A DNA stretch of 35,233 nt from Desulfobacterium sp. (GTDB taxonomy: Bacteria > Desulfobacterota > Desulfobacteria > Desulfobacterales > SURF-7), in contig PNOB01000005.1 of assembly GCA_013824585.1 (NCBI GenBank), forward strand, positions 1-35,233, read 5' to 3'. The position numbers and the translations under genes were made by a program. The notes below the pieces were generated by a model, which searched no databases, was not told where the DNA came from, and saw only the letters and a list, made by a program, of their open reading frames with translations. How positions within the stretch are numbered: position 1 is the stretch's first letter; each line of letters opens with the position of its first letter. Below, piece after piece: positions 1-9,103 of the stretch.

Positions 1-1152
1 TTTTAGATCACAGTGGATATTGGAGACCAGGTGCATCACATGGGAATACCGTTCCACGATCATAAGGTCGGTAACCTGCACGGTTCCGATTTCAGCGATC
101 CGTCCTAGATCGTTTCTTCCCAGATCAACAAGCATTAAATGTTCGGCGCGCTCCTTTTCATCTTTTAATAATTCATCTGCCAGGGCTCTGTCTTCCTGTT
201 CATTTTTTCCTCTGGGACGGGTTCCGGCGATGGGTCTGAGTGTGGCGACTCCGTTTTCAAGTCTTACCATGGTTTCAGGAGATGAGCCGACAAGGGCAAG
301 ATTGCCAAGATCCATGAAATACATATATGGAGAAGGATTGATATACCGCTGTGCCCGATACAGACTCCACAGATCCGGAGGGGGATCGCAGAGAAAGGGT
401 TGTGAGATCACAGCCTGAATAATATCACCGGCTTTGATGTATTCCTTTGTTTTTTCAACGTGGGTGCGAAATTGCTGTTCCTCAATCATTGGTGAAAGAT
501 GATACCGGCTCTTCTGCTGTTCAATCTTTTTTTCACGGATCGGGCTTTTCATGATAGAGAGCATGCTGCTGATTCGTTGGAAAGCCTTGTCATATGTCTG
601 ATCCGGGGATTCTGTTGAATCCTTGGTAAAGGTGATGACCATGGCCTTGAGTGTATTTTGTATGTTATCGAAAATAATGACTTCATCCGGGATTATAAAA
701 TGTGCCATTGGTTTGCTTTTTGGCCATTGATTCGGGATTTTTTCAAAAAAGGAAACCATTTCATAGGTGAGGTAACCGACCATTCCTCCCCAGAATCGGG
801 GTAAATCATTGATGATGGCAGGGGTATAGGATTTCATGAGATTCCGCAACACGGAAAGTGGCTTTCCATGATGAAGGATCTTTTCTGTCTCCTGGTTCTG
901 AATAATCTCAACGTGATCCGAAAAGATCCGGATATGGGACCGGGCAGAGGTCCCCAGAAAACTGTACCGGCCCCACCGCTCGCCGCCTTCAACGCTTTCA
1001 AACAGGAAGACCGGGCCCTTCCCATGGAATTTATTCAGAAGGGAAACCGGTGTTTCCGTGTCGGCCAATATTTCCATGCAGACCGGAATCACATTGTATT
1101 GGTTTGACAATTGACAGTATGTTTCTTTATCCGGAAATTTATTCAGCAACAT
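1..1152 (-). CDS. trpE: Anthranilate synthase component I (chorismate-binding), partial; 3' end lies outside the window
   Basis: Reverse-strand reading frame MLLNKFPDKETYCQLSNQYNV...GPVFLFESVEGGERWGRYSFLG...AGDIIQAVISQPF...RPIAGTRPRGKNEQED...MLVDLGRNDLGRI with GGAG ribosome-binding site before the ATG at 1152. It is absent from the ORF track because it is open at the window edge. Confidence 0.95.
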   Translation of the reverse strand, partial: MLLNKFPDKETYCQLSNQYNVIPVCMEILADTETPVSLLNKFHGKGPVFLFESVEGGERWGRYSFLGTSARSHIRIFSDHVEIIQNQETEKILHHGKPLSVLRNLMKSYTPAIINDLPRFWGGMVGYLTYEMVSFFEKIPNQWPKSKPMAHFIIPDEVIIFDNIQNTLKAMVITFTKDSTESPDQTYDKAFQRISSMLSIMKSPIREKKIEQQKSRYHLSPMIEEQQFRTHVEKTKEYIKAGDIIQAVISQPFLCDPPPDLWSLYRAQRYINPSPYMYFMDLGNLALVGSSPETMVRLENGVATLRPIAGTRPRGKNEQEDRALADELLKDEKERAEHLMLVDLGRNDLGRIAEIGTVQVTDLMIVERYSHVMHLVSNIHCDLK

Positions 1153-1173
1153 GATCAACTCCTCCATAAATAG

Positions 1174-1204
1174 AAAAAGGGGTCGCGGTGTTTCCCACGG
1201 CCCC
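1174..1204 (-). terminator. Intrinsic terminator/attenuator hairpin between trpL-like leader ORF and trpE
   Basis: On the minus strand: GGGGCCGTGGG-AAA-CACCGCGACCCC followed by TTTTT; about 10 paired bases with one mismatch. Confidence 0.8.
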
Positions 1205-1273
1205 TAAAAATGAAAAACCGTGGCATTTCTTGGAAGTGCTCACGGATTTAGATCTTTACTTATCTTATTTCTC

Positions 1274-1366
1274 TCAGACTGATATCGTCCCGCAGGCAAG
1301 CTTCCTGAAGCAGGTACGCCACCACCAGTAAAAACAGGTTACGGTTATGTTACGGTTATGTTTCAT
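1274..1366 (-). CDS. trpL: trp operon leader peptide MKHNRNITVTCFYWWWRTCFRKLACGTISV
   Basis: Minus-strand ATG AAA CAT ... TAC TGG TGG TGG CGT ... GTC TGA: three consecutive Trp codons upstream of a terminator and trpE. TTGACA (1428-1423) lies upstream as a candidate -35. Confidence 0.85.
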   Translation of the reverse strand: MKHNRNITVTCFYWWWRTCFRKLACGTISV

Positions 1367-1455
1367 TTTGTACAATTGCCTTTTTCTTTGATGATAAACC
1401 ATTACCCTCAGGCAGGAACATCTGTCAAGTCTTTTTTTAAAAGGGTTTCAAACAC

Positions 1456-2394
1456 ATGAGAATTATGGTAATGGTGGATCAGGATGAAATTTCAACCGTC
1501 AGAGGCAACCCTCTATCATCTAATAAACAGATCACTAATATAAATATTTCTGTCGGATTTGATACGATAATGACATACAGGAACAGTCAGATGCCTTTTT
1601 TACAGCATGTTCAGAATCTGTTTGCCGGTCTTGGAAAGCGTCCCATAGGATGGATCCGTGAGTTGGGAGCTGTGGCTATTTTTTTTATGAATGGACTGGT
1701 TTTTATTTTTTCCTATCCGTTTCAGATCCGGAAAATAGTCGATCAGATCCATTTTATCGGTGCCAAATCGCTGTTTGTTATCACGCTGACAGGGGCTTTC
1801 ACAGGCATGGTTCTGGGATTGCAGGGGTATTATACACTGGTCAAGTTCGGCTCGGAAGGGCTTTTGGGCGTTGTGGTGTCCTTAACCCTGATTCGTGAGC
1901 TCGGACCGGTATTTACGGCGATCATGATCGTCGGCAGGGCAGGATCAGCAATGGCGGCTGAAATCGGCATAATGAGGATATCCGAGCAGGTTGATGCGCT
2001 GCAAACCATGGACATCAATCCCATCCGGTTTATCGTAAGCCCAAAGGTTGCGGCGGCAATCATCAGCTTTCCTTTACTGACAGCGGTTTTTGATGTTGTT
2101 GGAATCTATGGGGGATACCTGACCGGCTGCGTGCTTCTGGGGATCAATCCAGGCGCTTATTTTTCAAGGATTGAGTTGAATGTCATGATGGATGACATCA
2201 TGGGCGGATTTGTTAAATCCATTGTGTTTGCAGTTGTGGTCGTGACCATTTGCTGCTATCAGGGATATTTTGTTCATATGCGGGAAGAGGGTTTTGGCGC
2301 AAGGGGCGTCAGCATGGCCACGACATCTGCAGTCGTGATTTCCAGCGTGCTGATTCTCGTTGTTGATTATGTGTTGACCTCATTTTTATTGTAA
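1456..2394 (+). CDS. mlaE: MlaE family ABC transporter permease (phospholipid transport); true start may be internal (about 1573 or 1591)
   Basis: MlaE-family permease signature (GAFTGMVLGLQGYYTL..., LIRELGPVFTAIMIVGRAGSAMAAEIG) and operon context. Confidence 0.93.
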   Translation: MRIMVMVDQDEISTVRGNPLSSNKQITNINISVGFDTIMTYRNSQMPFLQHVQNLFAGLGKRPIGWIRELGAVAIFFMNGLVFIFSYPFQIRKIVDQIHFIGAKSLFVITLTGAFTGMVLGLQGYYTLVKFGSEGLLGVVVSLTLIRELGPVFTAIMIVGRAGSAMAAEIGIMRISEQVDALQTMDINPIRFIVSPKVAAAIISFPLLTAVFDVVGIYGGYLTGCVLLGINPGAYFSRIELNVMMDDIMGGFVKSIVFAVVVVTICCYQGYFVHMREEGFGARGVSMATTSAVVISSVLILVVDYVLTSFLL

Positions 2395-2400
2395 GGAATC

Positions 2401-3615
2401 ATGGCGACTCCACTGATACAGTTTGAGAAGGTTGAAAAAGCCTTTGGATCCAACCGTATTTTAAAGCAAGTGGATATACAGCTTTTCCAGGGTGAGATCA
2501 CGGCCATCATTGGGAAAAGCGGTATGGGCAAGAGTGTTCTGCTCAGACATATCATCGGGCTGCTGCGACCGGATTCCGGCAGGGTATTGTTCCAGGGACG
2601 GCCCTTGTTGAAAATGAAACGGGAGGAACAGCGCGTATTCAGGGAAAAAGTAAGTTATGTTTTTCAGGGAAATGCGTTGTTTGATTCCATGACTGTGTTT
2701 GAAAATGTTGCTATGCCCCTTGTTGAGAAAACCAAGCTGTCCAAAAAAGAGATTCACGATAAGGTCCGGGAAAAATTGGAACAGCTTGAGCTTTTTAAAG
2801 TGGATGACCAATATCCGTCACAGATTTCCGGCGGCATGAAAAAACGGGTGGCATTGGCCAGGGCATTGGTGACGGATCCTGAGATTATTTTATTTGATGA
2901 ACCCACCACGGGTCTTGATCCGATCCGTAAACATGCTGTTCATCACATGATATCCGACTATCAGAAACGATTTGGATTTACCGGTATTATCGTGAGTCAT
3001 GCCATTCCGGATATCTTTTACATTTCTCAGCGGATTCTCATGCTGGATGAAGGAAATATTATTTTTGACGGCACACCCGGGGAAATTCAAAACGAGAAGA
3101 ACCCGATTGTCCAGGAATTTATCAAGGGACTGGGAAGCGGTCAGGATCATGTAAATGGAATGGCGCTTCAGCAGACTCAGGGTGAAAAACGGTTTCATGA
3201 GGAGATGGATCGGCTTGAGCGGTATGATATTCCATTTTCCATTATCCTGCTGACCATTGAGAATATGGATGAGATCAGTCTTCGTATCGGACATATGGCA
3301 GCCCAGACTGTAATGAAAGATTTTTCCACCCATGTTCAGAAACACCTCCGGATTATAGACTCCTGTTCCCGGTTTGAGTTGAGTAAACTGATGGTCATTC
3401 TTTCCGGCAGTAATCTGGAAAGGGCAAAGATCGTTTGCACCAGGCTTTCCATCGAATTGAGCAGAGCTGAGGTCGCCGGTGATCATCCTTTTCCTGATTT
3501 CTGTTTTTTCATCTCAGCCGGCTTTATCGGAGTCGGGAAGGGGGATCAACTGGCGAACCTGATTGCGAGTGCTGAGCAAAAGCAGGATATGCGATATGAG
3601 TTCCGGGTCTGTTAG
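2401..3615 (+). CDS. mlaF: MlaF-type ABC ATP-binding protein with a C-terminal degenerate GGDEF-like domain
   Basis: Walker A GKSGMGKS, signature ISGGMKKRVALARAL, Walker B IILFDEPTTGLDP; about 140 extra C-terminal residues resembling a GGDEF fold. Confidence 0.92.
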   Translation: MATPLIQFEKVEKAFGSNRILKQVDIQLFQGEITAIIGKSGMGKSVLLRHIIGLLRPDSGRVLFQGRPLLKMKREEQRVFREKVSYVFQGNALFDSMTVFENVAMPLVEKTKLSKKEIHDKVREKLEQLELFKVDDQYPSQISGGMKKRVALARALVTDPEIILFDEPTTGLDPIRKHAVHHMISDYQKRFGFTGIIVSHAIPDIFYISQRILMLDEGNIIFDGTPGEIQNEKNPIVQEFIKGLGSGQDHVNGMALQQTQGEKRFHEEMDRLERYDIPFSIILLTIENMDEISLRIGHMAAQTVMKDFSTHVQKHLRIIDSCSRFELSKLMVILSGSNLERAKIVCTRLSIELSRAEVAGDHPFPDFCFFISAGFIGVGKGDQLANLIASAEQKQDMRYEFRVC

Positions 3616-3708
3616 ATCATGTCTGACCGGAATCGAAGATTGCCGGGTGAACATAGTAGGATTTGTCTGTCAAAGAGAAGAAATAAGGATTCCCGTTGTG
3701 GAGGAAAC

Positions 3709-4155
3709 ATGAAAAAATCTTCAGTCGAAATTTCGGTTGGTTTGTTTGTTCTTGCCGGAATCATCTGTGTGGGGTATTTGGCCATTAAACTTGGCAAAAT
3801 GGAAATTATCGGGGAAAATACCTATACACTGTATGGTCAATTTGAATCTGTCACTGGTTTGACCAAAGGAGCCAGTGTTGAAATTGCAGGTGTCCAGGTA
3901 GGTCAGGTTGCAAATATCCATCTTGATCATGAGTCACAGGAAGCGGTCGTGACCATGAAAATCGAAAAAGAGGTCAAGCTGAGCGATGATGTGATTGCTT
4001 CTTTAAAGACAGCGGGATTGATCGGGGATAAATTTATCAAACTTACCCCGGGTGCTTCGGATATTGTTCTGAAGGACGGAGACAGGATAACAGAGACTGA
4101 GTCTGGTGTGGATATAGAGGAATTGATCAGCAAATATGTGTTTGGAGGGGTTTGA
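3709..4155 (+). CDS. mlaD: MlaD family (MCE domain) protein; start at 3709 preferred over the ORF-track start 3619
   Basis: MKKSSVEISVGLFVLAGIICVGYLAIKLG...TGLTKGASVEIAGVQVGQV; GAGGA RBS at 3701. Confidence 0.93.
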   Translation: MKKSSVEISVGLFVLAGIICVGYLAIKLGKMEIIGENTYTLYGQFESVTGLTKGASVEIAGVQVGQVANIHLDHESQEAVVTMKIEKEVKLSDDVIASLKTAGLIGDKFIKLTPGASDIVLKDGDRITETESGVDIEELISKYVFGGV

Positions 4156-4198
4156 TAGAACAGCCTGAAGTGAATGGAATGATAATTATGGAGGTGTT

Positions 4199-4816
4199 AT
4201 GAAATATGCGGCCCGGTTGATTTTAATTCTTGGTTGTTTCATCTATGTATCCCCATTGTTTGCAGCAGAGCCCATGGAAGACCTCAGGGGCCCGGTAGAA
4301 AAGGTAATCCAGATCCTGCAGGATCCGAAATACAAAGACAAGACACAAGGCGAGGCCCAACGAATCGAGATCATGGCCGTGATCCGGGAAATTTTTAATT
4401 TCCAGGAGATTTCAAAACGAACCATCTCCCGCCAATGGAAAAAGTTTACAAAAGAACAGCAGCAAGAGTTTCAGGATACATTCGCTGATTTTCTGGGTCA
4501 TACCTATTATCAGAAAGTCAGGGATGCCTATCAGGGAGAGAAGGTTGTCTTTTTATCACAGGAGCATTTAGAAAACGGCAAAGCGGTTGTGAAAACCAAT
4601 ATCCCGAGACAGAACGACGCGATTCCTCTGGATTATAAAATGTTAAATGGGAAAAACGGTTGGCGTATTTATGATGTTGTCATCGAAGGCGTTAGTCTGG
4701 TGAATAATTATCGAACCCAATTCAGTAAAATACTAGGCAAGGAAACTCCAGATCAGCTCATTGCCCGGTTGAAAAAGAAAATATCGGAACAGAAAAAGCA
4801 GGACGCTTCGACTTGA
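4199..4816 (+). CDS. mlaC: MlaC family (Ttg2D) phospholipid-binding ABC transporter substrate protein
   Basis: Signal peptide and MlaC-like sequence (FQEISKRTISRQWKKFTKEQQQEFQDTFADFL; YKMLNGKNGWRIYDVVIEGVSLVNNYR), operon context. Confidence 0.93.
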   Translation: MKYAARLILILGCFIYVSPLFAAEPMEDLRGPVEKVIQILQDPKYKDKTQGEAQRIEIMAVIREIFNFQEISKRTISRQWKKFTKEQQQEFQDTFADFLGHTYYQKVRDAYQGEKVVFLSQEHLENGKAVVKTNIPRQNDAIPLDYKMLNGKNGWRIYDVVIEGVSLVNNYRTQFSKILGKETPDQLIARLKKKISEQKKQDAST

Positions 4817-5679
4817 TTCATGATTTCCATAAGATAGGGATGAAAAGGGTATTCCTGTTTTTCTTGATGGCATGTTTTTGGTTTTTCAGTGAAGTAAACA
4901 CCTCTTTTGCCCAATCGGATTATCCATCAAAATCCACCATACACACGTCATCCGCTCAGAAACATTCTGAACCCATCGATGATCCGGTCAATACCGTTGG
5001 AAACAATGAAAACATGGCGGATGATGAGGAGTATGATGACGAAGAGGATTTTTCAGAAGAGGATGAGACAGCAGTCGAAATACCGGACCCGCTGGAGCCC
5101 TGGAACATGTTGATGTACCAGTTTAACGACAGGCTGTACTTCTGGGTATTGAAACCTGTCAGCCAGGGATACGGGTATGTGATGCCGTCGATGGTGCGTA
5201 AGGGTATATGGAATTTTTTTACAAACCTTGAATCGCCGCTTCAGTTTATCAACTGTCTTCTTCAGGGAAAAGGAAGTGATGCAGAAGCAACCTTTGCTCG
5301 GTTTCTGGTCAACACAACCATTGGGTTTCTGGGATTTGCTGATCCTGCAAGTGATTTCCCGAAATTAAAAAAAACAGATGAGGACCTTGGACAAACATTT
5401 GGATACTGGGGGATTGGCACTGGATGGTATTTTACCTTGCCGGTGCTGGGCCCTTCCACCATTCGTGATTCAGTAGGAATGGTCGGGGATATGTTTTTAA
5501 AACCCACGTATTATATTCGCGCGATCGAAATGTCTCTGGGGCTTTGGGCATTTGAAACCGTTAACACGACTTCTTTTCGAATCGGGGATTATGAGACCAT
5601 AAAGGAAGCGGCTATAGACCCTTATGAGGCCATACGGGACGGATACCTTCAACTGAGAAAAAACAAGGTGGCTCAATAA
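4813..5679 (+). CDS. mlaA: MlaA/VacJ family lipoprotein-like protein with acidic N-terminal linker; start uncertain (TTG 4813 or ATG 4840)
   Basis: DPLEPWNMLMYQFNDRLYFWVLKPVSQGYGYVMP...FARFLVNTTIGFLGFADPA...EDLGQTFGYWGIGTGWYFTLPVLGPSTIRDSVG, typical VacJ motifs. Confidence 0.93.
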   Translation: MIHDFHKIGMKRVFLFFLMACFWFFSEVNTSFAQSDYPSKSTIHTSSAQKHSEPIDDPVNTVGNNENMADDEEYDDEEDFSEEDETAVEIPDPLEPWNMLMYQFNDRLYFWVLKPVSQGYGYVMPSMVRKGIWNFFTNLESPLQFINCLLQGKGSDAEATFARFLVNTTIGFLGFADPASDFPKLKKTDEDLGQTFGYWGIGTGWYFTLPVLGPSTIRDSVGMVGDMFLKPTYYIRAIEMSLGLWAFETVNTTSFRIGDYETIKEAAIDPYEAIRDGYLQLRKNKVAQ

Positions 5680-5682
5680 ACC

Positions 5683-6939
5683 ATGAAAGCGGTAATCCTC
5701 TCCACAGGTGATGAAATACTGACCGGCGCCATCGTTGACAGTAACGCAGCTTATATTGCCGGAAAGCTGGTTGAAGCAGGGATTTTTGTATACCGGAAGT
5801 ATTGTGTCGGTGATAATCTCAATGAACTCATTTCGGTTCTTTTGGAAATTGGAACACGATCGGATATTGCAATTGTCACAGGCGGATTGGGTCCAACCGG
5901 GGATGATCTTACGGCAGAAGCGGTTGCAGGAGCAGCCAAAGTTCCGCTCATATTCAGCAAAGAGGCAGATCGATCCATAAAAGCTTATTTCCATTCACGG
6001 AATCGACCGGAGCATCTTGCAGATAAAAAACAGGCCATGCTGCCGGATGGTTCAATATGTTTGCCGAATCCAGTGGGGACCGCACCTGGTTTTATTACAA
6101 AAATCGGTCAGTGCCATGTGTTTTGTATACCGGGTGTTCCTTCTGAAATGCAATATCTGATGTCCCATGCTGTTCTGCCGGAGATGAAAAAGAGATTTGA
6201 ACATGAAAAGCAGGTTTTCCTGATCAAAAAAATGTCTTTGTTCGGGTTGCCCGAATCGGTTGTCGGAGAGAGGCTTGGCGAGTTGTCCTCCCATTTTCCG
6301 GAAGTAAAACTCGGGCTCAGGGCGCATTTCCCGATGATTCAGATCCGTCTTTACGCTGCCGGAAACCAGGAAGCCAGGATCCATGAACAGATTGAAAAGG
6401 CAGGCGCTTGGGTGATGGAGAGGCTCGGGCAATGGATTTTTTCCGAAGCAGGTCTTTCCATGGAAGAGGAGATCGGCAGACTGTTAACCAGTAAGAAGGC
6501 GACCCTGGGTGTTGCGGAGAGCTGTACAGGCGGTTTGATTTCCCATATGTTGACCAATATTCCGGGCAGTTCCGCTTACTTTATGTTTTCCGGTGTTACC
6601 TATTCTAATCAGGCAAAGATTCAGTTTTTGAATGTTTCCAGGGATTCCTTGGATTCTTTTGGGGCAGTCAGTGATCAGGTTGTCCGGGAAATGGCCAAAG
6701 GAGTCCGGGATGTTTCCGGAACGACCTATGGGCTGGCAACCAGTGGAATCGCAGGTCCGGATGGAGGAACTCCGGAAAAACCAACGGGAACCATCTGTAT
6801 CGGCATTGCAACACCGGAAAAGATTTATTCAAAAAGGCTTCAGCTTTCTTTTGAGGATCGCATAAAAAACAAAACCATTTTTGCCATGGCAGCTTTGGAG
6901 ATGCTGAGGAGAGAAATAACGGGAAATGATATTTTTTAA
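5683..6939 (+). CDS. cinA: CinA family competence/damage-inducible protein (nicotinamide-nucleotide amidohydrolase)
   Basis: MKAVILSTGDEILTGAIVDSNAAYIA...GGLGPTGDDLTAEA...GVAESCTGGLISHMLTNIPGSSAYF...TSGIAGPDGGTPEKPTGTI. Confidence 0.95.
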   Translation: MKAVILSTGDEILTGAIVDSNAAYIAGKLVEAGIFVYRKYCVGDNLNELISVLLEIGTRSDIAIVTGGLGPTGDDLTAEAVAGAAKVPLIFSKEADRSIKAYFHSRNRPEHLADKKQAMLPDGSICLPNPVGTAPGFITKIGQCHVFCIPGVPSEMQYLMSHAVLPEMKKRFEHEKQVFLIKKMSLFGLPESVVGERLGELSSHFPEVKLGLRAHFPMIQIRLYAAGNQEARIHEQIEKAGAWVMERLGQWIFSEAGLSMEEEIGRLLTSKKATLGVAESCTGGLISHMLTNIPGSSAYFMFSGVTYSNQAKIQFLNVSRDSLDSFGAVSDQVVREMAKGVRDVSGTTYGLATSGIAGPDGGTPEKPTGTICIGIATPEKIYSKRLQLSFEDRIKNKTIFAMAALEMLRREITGNDIF

Positions 6940-7284
6940 GGCTGTAATACGTAGTATGGTTTGATAAACCGTGTTTAATTTCTTGACACGCGTTTTATTC
7001 TAACATAAGACAATAACAATACTGAATGCAAGATGCAGGACCACACAGCAGCCTCTCACAGGCTGATAATCGTTGGGCTGTTTCTACGCTTTATTTCAAA
7101 AAAATGTTTGTACATCTTATATTTGCCAGGATCTGAAAAAGTTCAGTCCTGTTTATAGCTATTTTAAAAAGCTTATCTAAATATTATGTTTTGTGAATTC
7201 AAAGCTTAAAAAAGATTGGTTTTTGTGCTGAGGGGGTTTGGAATTTATCATTAATCATTTTTTTTGCTCAGGGGGGAGATATCT

Positions 7285-8967
7285 ATGGGAACATTGAGTG
7301 ATTGTAAGAATTTACTGGAATGTGCATTACACTGGGAAAAGAACGATCCAAATCGGGTGTATTTTACCCAGCCAATGGGGGGTGGTGACGCCAACGTCAA
7401 GACCTGGACATGGAAAGAGGCTGTCGGAGAAGCACGCCGCATGGCTTCATATCTGAAAAGCCTGAATCTGCCGGAAAAAAGCAATATCGCGTTATGTTCC
7501 AAAAACTGTGCTCACTGGATCATGGCAGATCTTGCTATCTGGATGGCAGGTCATGTCAGCATACCGATTTTTCCGATTCTCACAGCAGATATCGTTCAAT
7601 ACACACTCGAACATTCTGAATCCAAGCTCCTGTTCGTGGGCAAGCTCGATCCGATCTGGAATGAAATGAAACAAGGGGTAGCCGCTGATCTGCCAAAAAT
7701 CGCTTTCCCTCTGGCACCGGAAAATGATCATGATCAGTGGGATGCGATTGTCGCTAAGCAGAAACCACTGGCTGACGTGGCAGACCGTTCTCCAAAAGAC
7801 CTGGCCACGATTATTTATACCTCCGGAAGTACAGGAAAACCAAAGGGCGTTATGCTCAGCTTTGAGGCCATGCTCCGGAGCGCAAAAGGTATCACATCCT
7901 ATATGGAGATTAAAAAGGAGGACCGTACACTGTCATACCTTCCTTTGTCCCACAGTTTTGAGCGATTCGTAGTTGAATCCGTCTCCCTCTATGTGGGAGG
8001 TTCGTTATGGTTTGCCGAGTCGTTGGATACATTTTTACAGGATCTCCAGAGAGCACGTCCAACTTTGTTTATTTCTGTGCCGCGGCTTTGGCTGAAATTC
8101 CAGTTGGGTGTTTTCAAAAAGATGCCGCCTGCAAAACTCAATCGCCTGCTGAAAATTCCGATCCTCAACGGTATTGTGAAGAAGAAAATTCGAAAAGGAT
8201 TGGGCCTGGATCAGGTCAGATTCGCCGGTTCAGGATCTGCACCCATACCCAAGGAAGTCCTGGATTGGTATCGCGGGCTGGGCCTTGAGCTGCTCGAAGG
8301 CTATGGGATGACTGAAAATTTTGCTTACTCCCACTGCACCAAGCCCGGACAGGTACGCTCTGGTTATGTAGGGGCACCTTATCCGGACGTTCAGCAGAGA
8401 ATCAGCCCGGAAGGAGAGATCCTGGTCAAGAGTCCGGGTACAATGATGGGGTATTACAAAGATCCGGAAGAGACCAAGGCATCGTTTACAGCAGACGGGT
8501 TCCTGAAAACAGGGGATCTTGGTGAGGTTGACGAGATGGGCCGTTTGAAAATTACCGGCCGTGCAAAAGAGCTGTTCAAAACCTCAAAAGGCAAATACGT
8601 TGCCCCGGCCCCCATTGAGAATCTGATTGCAAATCATCCACGAGTCGAAGCTTGCGTGGTGACCGGTTCCGGATATCCTCAACCCCATGGTGTGGTAATG
8701 CTGTCCGAGGATGCTATGTTGGCAGTTAAAAATGGAGGAAGAGAGACCATTGAAAAAGAATTGGCAGCACACCTCAAAGAAGTTAACAAGAAGCTGCCTG
8801 AATACGAGCATTTGTCTTTTCTGGCTGTAACGAATGCTACATGGATGCCGGAAAACGGATTCCTGACACCGACCATGAAAATTAAACGCAGCAAACTGGA
8901 AAGCACTTATGGCCCTTCTGCTGACAAGTGGTACGGTTCTCGAAAACCGGTTGTATGGGAGAGTTAA
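7285..8967 (+). CDS. AMP-dependent synthetase, long-chain acyl-CoA ligase type
   Basis: ATIIYTSGSTGKPKGVMLS, LLEGYGMTEN, GDLGEVDEMGRLKITGRAKELFKTSKGKYVAP; GGGGGGAG RBS before ATG 7285 (ORF track starts at TTG 7264). Confidence 0.93.
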   Translation: MGTLSDCKNLLECALHWEKNDPNRVYFTQPMGGGDANVKTWTWKEAVGEARRMASYLKSLNLPEKSNIALCSKNCAHWIMADLAIWMAGHVSIPIFPILTADIVQYTLEHSESKLLFVGKLDPIWNEMKQGVAADLPKIAFPLAPENDHDQWDAIVAKQKPLADVADRSPKDLATIIYTSGSTGKPKGVMLSFEAMLRSAKGITSYMEIKKEDRTLSYLPLSHSFERFVVESVSLYVGGSLWFAESLDTFLQDLQRARPTLFISVPRLWLKFQLGVFKKMPPAKLNRLLKIPILNGIVKKKIRKGLGLDQVRFAGSGSAPIPKEVLDWYRGLGLELLEGYGMTENFAYSHCTKPGQVRSGYVGAPYPDVQQRISPEGEILVKSPGTMMGYYKDPEETKASFTADGFLKTGDLGEVDEMGRLKITGRAKELFKTSKGKYVAPAPIENLIANHPRVEACVVTGSGYPQPHGVVMLSEDAMLAVKNGGRETIEKELAAHLKEVNKKLPEYEHLSFLAVTNATWMPENGFLTPTMKIKRSKLESTYGPSADKWYGSRKPVVWES

Positions 8968-9041
8968 TAGTAACAATATCTTACGACGCATGATCGTGCA
9001 TGATCGGTGTTCATAAGGTTGTCTAAAAAATAGTACGATAT

Positions 9042-9077
9042 AAACAGATGGGGGTCTTTTGACCCCCATCTGTTTTT
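9042..9077 (+). terminator. Intrinsic terminator after the acyl-CoA synthetase gene
   Basis: Perfect 15-bp stem AAACAGATGGGGGTC-TTTT-GACCCCCATCTGTTT followed by TT. Confidence 0.85.
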
Positions 9078-9103
9078 CTGGTTGTAAGAAGGAAAAACAA
9101 AGG

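Noticed and set aside
20-418. ORF-track plus-strand ORFs 20-418 and 868-1107
   Set aside because: Antisense to the clearly recognisable trpE reading frame on the minus strand.
2890-3486. Long antisense ORFs inside mlaF and lon (e.g. 2890-3486 -, 18436-19002 -)
   Set aside because: Shadow frames of strongly recognised genes, with no family motifs or RBS.
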